Source: an uncultured Clostridia bacterium
GTDB taxonomy: Bacteria; Bacillota; Clostridia; Oscillospirales; Ruminococcaceae
NCBI GenBank assembly: GCA_947630825.1
Contig: CANRJA010000008.1
Location: 1 to 64,000, forward strand
DNA length: 64,000 nt
Direction: 5' to 3'
Position numbers and translations under genes: made by a program. Position 1 is the first letter of the stretch. Every line of letters begins with the position of its first letter. Below are positions 19,963-26,683 of the stretch, piece after piece. Below the pieces are notes generated by a model. The model saw nothing but the letters and a program-made list of their open reading frames with translations. It had not been told where the DNA came from and did no database searches.

Positions 19963-20772
19963 ATGGGTAAAACTATACTTAATGTTTCTCATGTTGGAAT
20001 GAAATTTAACCTTAGTAAGGAAAAGGTTGACAATATAAAAGAGTTTGTAATAAAGCTTTTGAAAAGAGAGCTTCACTATAATGAGTTCTGGGCATTAAAA
20101 GATATCTCATTTGAGGTCGAGCAGGGCGACAGATTGGGCGTTCTTGGCTTGAACGGAGCAGGTAAGTCGACTCTTTTAAAAATAATCTCAGGTGTTTTTA
20201 AGCCCACTGAGGGTGAGATAACAGTTGATGGGAAAATCGTACCGCTTCTTGAACTGGGAGCAGGCTTTGACAGACAGTATACCGGCGGAGAAAATATTTT
20301 TTTGTATGGTACTGTTTTGGGATACTCGAGAGACTTTCTTAAAGAAAAATACGATGAAATTGTCGAATTTTCAGGTCTTGGGGATTTTATTGACGTTCCT
20401 ATAAAGAATTATTCGTCAGGAATGAGGGCAAGGCTAGGCTTTTCTATTGCAACTATTGTGGATCCGGAAATTCTCATTCTCGATGAGGTTTTGTCGGTGG
20501 GGGACAGAAAGTTTAAGAAGAAAAGTCTGAATAAAATCCAGTCAATGATGAAGAGTAATGTAACTGTACTTTTCGTTTCTCATAATACAGACCAAATAAG
20601 AGAAATTTGTAACAAAGCCATTTTGCTCGAACACGGCAGGCTCATTGCTAATGGCGAGGTAAACGAGGTTTGCGACTATTACGAAAAGCTAGTAGAGGAA
20701 GAGTATGATATCGACGAACTGCCCAAAAAATTAAGGAAAAAACGCAGAAAAAAACAGAAACTTCAAAATTGA
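19963..20772 (+). CDS. tagH: Teichoic-acid/polysaccharide ABC transporter ATPase (TagH-like)
   Basis: GLNGAGKSTLLKIISGV, YSSGMRARLGFSIAT, LILDEVLSVGD. Confidence 0.88.
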   Translation: MGKTILNVSHVGMKFNLSKEKVDNIKEFVIKLLKRELHYNEFWALKDISFEVEQGDRLGVLGLNGAGKSTLLKIISGVFKPTEGEITVDGKIVPLLELGAGFDRQYTGGENIFLYGTVLGYSRDFLKEKYDEIVEFSGLGDFIDVPIKNYSSGMRARLGFSIATIVDPEILILDEVLSVGDRKFKKKSLNKIQSMMKSNVTVLFVSHNTDQIREICNKAILLEHGRLIANGEVNEVCDYYEKLVEEEYDIDELPKKLRKKRRKKQKLQN

Positions 20773-20810
20773 TTTTTTAAACTGCCACATATTTGATTTC
20801 TTTGCTATGA

Positions 20811-20836
20811 AGCGTTCTTATTTTGAACGCTTTTTT
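20811..20836 (+). terminator. Intrinsic terminator after tagH
   Basis: AGCGTTC-TTATTTT-GAACGCTTTTTT. Confidence 0.85.
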
Positions 20837-20913
20837 CATTATTAAATATATATCCGCTCTTGAAGCTCTATTGCAGTATTTGTAAATAAACTATTAACAT
20901 ATATTCTACACCC

Positions 20914-20941
20914 TTGATTTTTCCTCTTGCGGTGTTATAAT
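20914..20941 (+). promoter_or_regulatory. htpG promoter
   Basis: TTGATT-N16-TATAAT immediately upstream of CIRCE. Confidence 0.75.
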
Positions 20942-20945
20942 ACTA

Positions 20946-20972
20946 TTAGCACTCTAATGATTAGAGTGCTAA
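20946..20972 (+). promoter_or_regulatory. CIRCE element (HrcA operator)
   Basis: TTAGCACTC-TAATGATTA-GAGTGCTAA, perfect match to the consensus TTAGCACTC-N9-GAGTGCTAA. Confidence 0.97.
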
Positions 20973-21007
20973 AACAATTATTAAGACGTTGAAAGGAATG
21001 GTCAAGT

Positions 21008-22912
21008 TTGGGTACAAAACAATTTAAAGCGGAGTCTAAAAGACTTCTTGAGATGATGATAAACTCAATATATACGCATAAGGAAATATTTTTAAGAGAG
21101 CTTATTTCCAATGCGTCGGACGCTATAGATAAGCTGTATTTTAAATCGCTTACCGATACAAGTGTTGGACTTAATAAGGACGATTTTGAGATTAATATTG
21201 AGATCGACAAGGATAACAGAACTCTAACTATATCGGATAACGGAATAGGTATGACTAAAGAGGAACTTGAGAACAATCTCGGCACTATTGCAAAGAGCGG
21301 TTCGCTGGCTTTTAAAAATGACAATGAGCTTGGCGAAGATGTCGATATTATCGGACAGTTCGGCGTTGGATTCTATTCGGCATTTATGGTTGCTAAGAAG
21401 GTCACTGTAGTGTCTAAAGCCTACGGCGAGGACAAGGCGCATATCTGGAAGTCGTCAGGCGTGTCGGGTTATACGATTGATGATTGTGAGTCTGATATGA
21501 GCGCAGGTACGGTAATTACACTTGAAATCAAGGACAATACCGACGACGAAAAGTATGACGAGTTCTTGGAGCAGTATAGAATTCAGTCGCTTGTTAAGAA
21601 GTATTCTGACTATATTCGTTTTCCTATCAAGATGGAGATGGAGAAAACTGAGTACCCTGAGAAAAAAGAGGGCGAGGATAAAGAGCCTGAACCTATTACC
21701 GTCAGGGAGATAGTTACGCTCAATAGTATGGTTCCTATATGGAAGAAGAATAAGAACGAGCTTAAAGACGAGGACTACAACAGCTTCTATACCGATAAGT
21801 TTGCAGATTATGAAGCCCCAATCACACATATCCACTCGAAGAACGAGGGTATCGCTACCTATGACGCTTTGCTGTTTGTTCCGTCGAGAGCGCCTTTTGA
21901 CTACTACTCAAAGAATTATAAAAAGGGATTGCAGCTTTACTCAAGCGGAGTTATGATAATGGACTGCTGCGAGGACCTGCTGCCGGATTATTTTAACTTT
22001 GTAAAGGGTCTTGTAGATTCGCAGGATTTGTCTCTTAACATTTCAAGGGAAATGCTCCAGCACGACAGACAGGTTAAAATTATTGCCAAGAATATTGAAA
22101 AGTCGATAAAGAACGAGCTTACCAAAATGTTGAAAAATAAGAGGGAAGACTATGAGAAATTCTTCAAGGCATTTGGTCTTAACCTCAAGTTCGGTATCTA
22201 TCAAAGCTACGGAATGGCTAAGGAAACCTTGCAGGATTTGCTTTTGTTTAAATCGTCTTTCGAGGGTAAGATGGTTACGCTCGACGAGTACGTAAGCCGT
22301 ATGAAGGACGACCAGAAGTATATTTACTATGCCTGCGGTGAGAGCGAGGCTCGTATTGAAATGCTCCCTCAGGCGGAGGCTGTTAAGGATAAGGGCTATG
22401 AAATTCTTTACTGCACCGACGACGTTGACGAGTTTGCAATTAAGATGATTATGAACTATAAGGAGAAAGAGTTTAAGTCTATTTCCGCAAGCGACCTCGA
22501 CCTCAGCACGGATGAAGAAAAAGAAGAAGTCAAAAAGAAAACTGAGGACAGCAAGGGTATGTTTGAATTTATGAAAGAGTCTCTAGGCGATAAGGTTTCA
22601 GAGGTAAGGCTTTCTTCAAAGCTCAAAACTCACCCTGTTTGTCTTTCTAGCGACGGTCAGGTCTCAATAGAGATGGAAAAAGTGTTAAACTCAATGCCTC
22701 AGAACGGTGATAACAAGGTGAAGTCTGAAAAGGCTTTGGAAATAAATGCTTCTCACCCGATTTACGAAAAGCTGAAAAGCCTTTATGAAACGGACAAGGA
22801 TAAGCTAAAGGTCTATGCCGGTCTGTTGTATGATCAAGCTCTGCTTATTGAGGGAATGAGTATTGAAAATCCTCTGGAGTTTTCTAATAATATTTGTGAC
22901 CTTATGGTGTAA
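21008..22912 (+). CDS. htpG: Molecular chaperone HtpG (Hsp90)
   Basis: [64 protein letters not shown] start. Confidence 0.96.
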   Translation: MGTKQFKAESKRLLEMMINSIYTHKEIFLRELISNASDAIDKLYFKSLTDTSVGLNKDDFEINIEIDKDNRTLTISDNGIGMTKEELENNLGTIAKSGSLAFKNDNELGEDVDIIGQFGVGFYSAFMVAKKVTVVSKAYGEDKAHIWKSSGVSGYTIDDCESDMSAGTVITLEIKDNTDDEKYDEFLEQYRIQSLVKKYSDYIRFPIKMEMEKTEYPEKKEGEDKEPEPITVREIVTLNSMVPIWKKNKNELKDEDYNSFYTDKFADYEAPITHIHSKNEGIATYDALLFVPSRAPFDYYSKNYKKGLQLYSSGVMIMDCCEDLLPDYFNFVKGLVDSQDLSLNISREMLQHDRQVKIIAKNIEKSIKNELTKMLKNKREDYEKFFKAFGLNLKFGIYQSYGMAKETLQDLLLFKSSFEGKMVTLDEYVSRMKDDQKYIYYACGESEARIEMLPQAEAVKDKGYEILYCTDDVDEFAIKMIMNYKEKEFKSISASDLDLSTDEEKEEVKKKTEDSKGMFEFMKESLGDKVSEVRLSSKLKTHPVCLSSDGQVSIEMEKVLNSMPQNGDNKVKSEKALEINASHPIYEKLKSLYETDKDKLKVYAGLLYDQALLIEGMSIENPLEFSNNICDLMV

Positions 22913-22926
22913 TTATAGTAAGCAAA

Positions 22927-22963
22927 AAAGAAGTAAGAGATTAAAATTTTCTCTTACTTCTTT
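22927..22963 (+). terminator. Hairpin/terminator copy 1 of a duplicated sequence
   Basis: AAAGAAGTAAGAGA-N9-TCTCTTACTTCTTT followed by ATTATTT; same 13-bp stem repeated at 24165. Confidence 0.8.
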
Positions 22964-22986
22964 ATTATTTGTCTAAGTATAATAGT

Positions 22987-23015
22987 TTGACAAAATTTTT
23001 ATTTTGTTATATAAT
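22987..23015 (+). promoter_or_regulatory. Promoter of candidate toxin mRNA
   Basis: TTGACA-N17-TATAAT. Confidence 0.75.
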
Positions 23016-23058
23016 AAGCCAAAGGGTGCTGTACATAAACGGTCAGCGGTGGCGGTTT

Positions 23059-23073
23059 CTCCCCGAAAGGGGG
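23059..23073 (+). promoter_or_regulatory. SD-sequestering tetraloop hairpin in toxin leader
   Basis: CCCC-GAAA-GGGG(G)TGATGATATG: the 3' arm is the SD of the 29-aa ORF. Confidence 0.65.
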
Positions 23074-23080
23074 TGATGAT

Positions 23081-23170
23081 ATGGTATCATATGCTGAATT
23101 GTATTTATTCGTTAGTATGATTACTGATATTATCACTCTAATTCTTCTTATAATTTATAAGAAAAACTAG
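23081..23170 (+). CDS. Candidate type I toxin, holin-like small hydrophobic peptide (MVSYAELYLFVSMITDIITLILLIIYKKN)
   Basis: 29-aa ORF with GGGGGTGATGAT SD, single TM helix, basic C-terminus; resembles putative holin-like toxin/TxpA-BsrG class peptides; below ORF-track length cutoff. Confidence 0.7.
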   Translation: MVSYAELYLFVSMITDIITLILLIIYKKN

Positions 23171-23179
23171 AGTTTCTTA

Positions 23180-23283
23180 CATAAAAAAGAAACACCGCCT
23201 ACTCCCACAAGTAACGGTGTTTCAAACATCAAAAACTTAGGGAAAAACCGCAAGCCGTAAGACTTTGTACAGCACCCTTTTTA
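23180..23283 (-). ncRNA. Candidate antisense antitoxin RNA, about 100 nt
   Basis: Minus-strand promoter TTGACA-N16-TATAAT (23318-23291); transcript would start near 23280 and end at GAAACACCG...CGGTGTTTCTTTTTT hairpin; 5' end near 23280 is the 15-nt repeat. Confidence 0.65.
23182..23223 (-). terminator. Terminator of antisense RNA
   Basis: GAAACACCG (23189-23197) / CGGTGTTTC (23215-23223), T-run on minus strand side. Confidence 0.75.
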
Positions 23284-23290
23284 TATTTAT

Positions 23291-23318
23291 ATTATAACAC
23301 ATATTTTTAATATGTCAA
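23291..23318 (-). promoter_or_regulatory. Antisense RNA promoter
   Basis: Minus strand TTGACA-N16-TATAAT. Confidence 0.75.
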
Positions 23319-23352
23319 GCACCTGTCAGGGAAAAATTTAGCCTTGACAGGT

Positions 23353-23583
23353 TTATTTATGTTTAGTATCTTCTTCTGTTTTAGAAAATAAATCTTTTAC
23401 ATCAATATTATATAAAGCTATCATCATTCTAATTGTATCTAAATTAGGCTCTAAAATTCCGCTTTCATATTTTGATATATTACTTTGAGATGTTTTCAAA
23501 AGTTCTGCTGCTTTTTCTTGAGATATTCCAGCTTCTTTTCTAGCTTTTTTAATTCTTTCTGCAAAATGTTTTATTATAATCAT
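23353..23583 (-). CDS. XRE-family helix-turn-helix regulator
   Basis: AERIKKARKEAGISQEKAAELLKTSQSNISKYESGILEPNLDTIRMMIALYNI. Confidence 0.9.
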   Translation of the reverse strand: MIIIKHFAERIKKARKEAGISQEKAAELLKTSQSNISKYESGILEPNLDTIRMMIALYNIDVKDLFSKTEEDTKHK

Positions 23584-23630
23584 CTTCTTTCACTTACTTT
23601 GTATAATTTTATCATATTCTATAATAGAAT

Positions 23631-23709
23631 ATTATTCAATTTTGGAATAATCCACAATTTACATTATTGAGTTGCTGTGATATAATTATTCCAAAACAGA
23701 ATAATTATA
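23631..23709. promoter_or_regulatory. Two matching dyad operators between divergent regulator genes
   Basis: ATTATTC-AATTTTG-GAATAAT (23631-23651) and TATAATTATTC-CAAAACA-GAATAATTATA (23681-23709). Confidence 0.7.
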
Positions 23710-23719
23710 ATCAAGCGAG

Positions 23720-23908
23720 GTGAAAACAATGGATAAGAAGCGTATTCAATTTAGAGCAGATTCAGAAACGCTGGAAAAAATTAATTACATAGCCGAACAT
23801 TACGGACGGTCTGTAAAAGAGCAGATAATTCATTTAATAGAAAACTGCGTTTCCGAGTATGAAGCAAAGATAGGTCCGATTGATGCTGAATCAAAAGATG
23901 AAAATTAG
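23720..23908 (+). CDS. Small Arc/ribbon-helix-helix-like protein
   Basis: MDKKRIQFRADSETLEKINYIAEHYGRSVKEQIIHLIENCVSEYEAK; Arc-like pattern. Confidence 0.65.
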   Translation: MKTMDKKRIQFRADSETLEKINYIAEHYGRSVKEQIIHLIENCVSEYEAKIGPIDAESKDEN

Positions 23909-24158
23909 GAGGTTTATAAAAGTGGAAAAGTATTTAGAAAGATTAAAGAAATTAAGAACTGAGGCAGGGCTGACCCAAAAGCAGATAGCGAAAATAATAA
24001 ATGTATCGCCGAGTACTGTATCAAAATACGAAAGCGGGAAAAGTCCAATAAGAGTTAATGAAGTAATAGCATTAGCAAGATTCTATGATGTAAGTGTGGA
24101 TTACATAGGCGGTTTTACAGATAAGAAGGGTTACTTTTTGGGCAGGGATAAAGCATAA
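23880..24158 (+). CDS. XRE-family helix-turn-helix regulator (real start probably 23922 GTG, MEKYLERLKKLRTEAGLTQKQ)
   Basis: LKKLRTEAGLTQKQIAKIINVSPSTVSKYESGKSPIRVNEVIALARFYDVSVDYIGG; GGAGGTTTATAAAAGTG upstream of inner start. Confidence 0.88.
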   Translation: MMLNQKMKIRRFIKVEKYLERLKKLRTEAGLTQKQIAKIINVSPSTVSKYESGKSPIRVNEVIALARFYDVSVDYIGGFTDKKGYFLGRDKA

Positions 24159-24164
24159 ACAAAT

Positions 24165-24197
24165 AAGAAGTAAGAGAAATTCAATCTCTTACTTCTT
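24165..24197. terminator. Hairpin/terminator copy 2 of duplicated sequence
   Basis: AAGAAGTAAGAGA-AATTCAA-TCTCTTACTTCTT; stem identical to copy at 22927. Confidence 0.8.
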
Positions 24198-24257
24198 ATA
24201 ATATCTAATATCTTGCTTAAGTAACAAACTTGTCAAAGGCAGTGCTGCGTGCAGTGG

Positions 24258-25355
24258 TCACCCCTGCTTTAAATATGCGTCTATAAACGGTTCTATATTT
24301 CCGTTCATTACAGATTCTACGTTTTTAACCTCGCAGTTAGTTCTGTGATCTTTAACAAGGGTATACGGCATAAATACATAAGAGCGTATTTGCGCTCCCC
24401 AGGCGATTTCCTTATGCTCGCCCTTGATGTCCTCTATCTTTTCCAAATGCTCGCGCTCTTTGATTTCAATAAGTTTAGCTTTAAGCATTTTCATAGCATA
24501 ATCTCTGTTCTGGTGCTGTGACCTCTGCGTCTGACACGAGCAAACAATGCCTGTGGGTATATGGGTTATCCTGACGGCAGAATCGGTTTTGTTTATGTGC
24601 TGACCGCCCGCACCGCTGGCACGGTATGTGTCCATTTTAATATCCTCAGGTTTGATTTCAACAGCAGTGCTGTCGTCAATTTCGGGCATTATGTCAACAG
24701 CCGCAAAAGATGTGTGACGGCTTCCTGAGCTGTCAAAAGGTGAAATTCTCACAAGACGATGAATACCCGCTTCGCTTTTTAGAAAGCCGTAGGCGTTTGT
24801 GCCTTCAATCAAAATGGTTGCGCTTTTTATTCCAGCTTCTCCGCCTTCGAGATAGTCAAGCATTGTAACTTTAAAAGAGTGCTTTTCAGCGTATCTTGTG
24901 TACATTCTAAGGAGCATTTCTGCCCAGTCTTGCGCCTCTGTTCCGCCTGCTCCGGGGTGAAATGAGACAATCGCATTGTTGCGGTCGTATTCGCCTGTGA
25001 GCAGGGTGGTAATTGTTAAAGCGTCAAGGTTTTTTGCAAACTTTTTTAGCTCAGTTTTAGCATCAAGAGCAAAACTTTCGTCTTCGTCCTCTTCGGCAAG
25101 TTCAATCATAAGAGAAATTTCATCAAACTTTTTTTTTGCGTCAGTGTATGACTTTATTGTTTCTTCAATAGCCTTTATATCTTTTAACGTCTTTTGTGAA
25201 TTATTTGCATCGTTCCAGAAATTGCTGTCAAGTGTTTTCTCCTGAAGTTTTTTCAGCTTGACCTTATTGACGTCTATTTGCAAGACATCATAAAGCTCTG
25301 ACAGTTTAGGCTTATAGCTTTCGAGTTCTTGTTTTATTTCATCTAAAATAACCAT
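24258..25355 (-). CDS. prfB: Peptide chain release factor 2 (no programmed frameshift)
   Basis: GAGGQHINKTDSAVRITHIPTG, SPFDSSGSRHTSFA; single continuous frame. Confidence 0.95.
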   Translation of the reverse strand: MVILDEIKQELESYKPKLSELYDVLQIDVNKVKLKKLQEKTLDSNFWNDANNSQKTLKDIKAIEETIKSYTDAKKKFDEISLMIELAEEDEDESFALDAKTELKKFAKNLDALTITTLLTGEYDRNNAIVSFHPGAGGTEAQDWAEMLLRMYTRYAEKHSFKVTMLDYLEGGEAGIKSATILIEGTNAYGFLKSEAGIHRLVRISPFDSSGSRHTSFAAVDIMPEIDDSTAVEIKPEDIKMDTYRASGAGGQHINKTDSAVRITHIPTGIVCSCQTQRSQHQNRDYAMKMLKAKLIEIKEREHLEKIEDIKGEHKEIAWGAQIRSYVFMPYTLVKDHRTNCEVKNVESVMNGNIEPFIDAYLKQG

Positions 25356-25496
25356 ATTTATCTCCGAATAAATAAAATGAATATTATTTATTATACTTAA
25401 TTTTGGTTAAAAAGTAAAGAAATTTAAGAAATAACTTTATTTTTCAAAAAAACTGTGTTATACTAGAGGTTAGAAAAAATAAACAAGAAACAAGGC

Positions 25497-25514
25497 GCAA
25501 GAAATATTTCTTGC
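25497..25514. repeat. 18-bp perfect palindrome in the 5' leader of the RING-finger gene
   Basis: GCAAGAAATATTTCTTGC. Confidence 0.85.
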
Positions 25515-25533
25515 TTTATAAAAATATTCTTAC

Positions 25534-25568
25534 AGGAGGATTGCTCTTTTGAGCAGGTTAAAAATATG
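25534..25568 (+). promoter_or_regulatory. SD-hairpin-start element, copy a
   Basis: AGGAGGA-T-[TGCTC-TTTT-GAGCA]-N10-ATG. Confidence 0.65.
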
Positions 25569-26570
25569 GCAAATTACAATGGTTCAAAGTGTATTGTTTG
25601 TGGAAAAATATTTGAAGAAAAAGATGATATAGTTGTCTGTCCTGAATGCGGAACACCTTATCATAGGGATTGCTACAAGCAGGCAGGAGAGTGTATAAAT
25701 AAAGAGCTTCACGACAAAGGGATATCGTGGAGCCAGAAAAACAATTTTGATGGTAAGACAGCGGAGAAAGCTGAACGGGAAGAAAACAAAGTATGCCCGA
25801 GGTGCGGATTTAACAATTCTCAAGAACAGAATTTCTGTTCTCAGTGCGGTCTGCCGTTAAAAAGCGATTATGAATCTCAGCATTTTAATGACGGGAATAA
25901 TCAAAATCCATATTCAAATTTCGGACCTATGGGACAAGACTTTGACGGACAGAGAGGTCAGTTTCAGGGAGGACAGCCTTTTAATCCGTTTTTAGGAGGC
26001 TTTGTTGAAATTGAAGACGACACCGATATTGACGGTTTAAGAGCGAAGGATATTGCTGATTATGTAGGAAGCAATAAGTTTTATTTTTTAGCACAGTTTA
26101 TGAGAATTGCCAGACTGAAAATGAAAAGGTCTTTTAACTTCTGTGCGTTTCTATTTCCTGAATATTATTATTTTTACAGAAAAATGATAGGGCATGGATT
26201 TTTCTTTATGACATTTAAAATAGTTATGTCAGTTTTTATGCAAAGTATGCTTTTGAATTTCAATGTGTCATCAGCGACTACAACAACTGAGATTATGGAT
26301 AAGCTTTCTTCGTCTCCGTTATGGTCGGGAATGTTTTTGGGGCTTTCGTTGCTGTCGTTAATAATTTATATTGTCAGCGGAATGTTTTCAAATTTTTGGT
26401 ATTTTAAAAAGGCTAAGCACGATATAGGAGAAATAGATCAGGTTGCACAGTCACAGATTCAAAGGCGTGATACTATAGCTAAAAGGGGCGGAACGTCCTT
26501 TAGCATTACTATTGCAGCTATTGCTGCTTACTATTTAATAATAAGAATTATAGCAATGCTCATTCTTTAG
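25566..26570 (+). CDS. RING-finger-like/zinc-ribbon membrane protein (DUF2628-like C-terminal region)
   Basis: CIVCGKIFEEKDDIVVCPECGTPYHRDCYKQAGEC, CPRCGFNNSQEQNFCSQCG, then multiple TM segments. Confidence 0.75.
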   Translation: MANYNGSKCIVCGKIFEEKDDIVVCPECGTPYHRDCYKQAGECINKELHDKGISWSQKNNFDGKTAEKAEREENKVCPRCGFNNSQEQNFCSQCGLPLKSDYESQHFNDGNNQNPYSNFGPMGQDFDGQRGQFQGGQPFNPFLGGFVEIEDDTDIDGLRAKDIADYVGSNKFYFLAQFMRIARLKMKRSFNFCAFLFPEYYYFYRKMIGHGFFFMTFKIVMSVFMQSMLLNFNVSSATTTTEIMDKLSSSPLWSGMFLGLSLLSLIIYIVSGMFSNFWYFKKAKHDIGEIDQVAQSQIQRRDTIAKRGGTSFSITIAAIAAYYLIIRIIAMLIL

Positions 26571-26571
26571 A

Positions 26572-26600
26572 GGCAAGAGAATCTCTTGTTCTTGCTTTTT
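26572..26600 (+). terminator. Probable terminator
   Basis: GGCAAGAGAATCTCTTGTTCTTGCTTTTTG; competing stems possible. Confidence 0.5.
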
Positions 26601-26646
26601 GACTTAGGTTTCTTAACGGTACAAGTTCAATATTAAATATTCTAAT

Positions 26647-26683
26647 AGGAGGACGCTCCCTGCGGAGCATAACCATAAAAATG
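26647..26683 (+). promoter_or_regulatory. SD-hairpin-start element, copy b
   Basis: AGGAGGA-C-[GCTCC-CTGC-GGAGC]-A-N11-ATG. Confidence 0.65.

Larger units (their letters stand above)
23021..23280. repeat. 15-bp perfect inverted repeat bounding the toxin/antitoxin unit
   Basis: AAAGGGTGCTGTACA (23021-23035) and its reverse complement TGTACAGCACCCTTT (23266-23280). Confidence 0.95.

Noticed and set aside
21455-21835. 126-aa antisense ORF within htpG (and other antisense ORFs such as 9536-9940, 3801-4166, 6127-6504, 54175-54465)
   Set aside because: Shadow ORFs opposite confidently assigned genes; composition follows the sense codons
24165-24197. MITE or transposon terminal repeats for the duplicated hairpin
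   Set aside because: No transposase, no obvious target-site duplication, and both copies behave as plausible intrinsic terminators; kept only as a cassette-boundary observation
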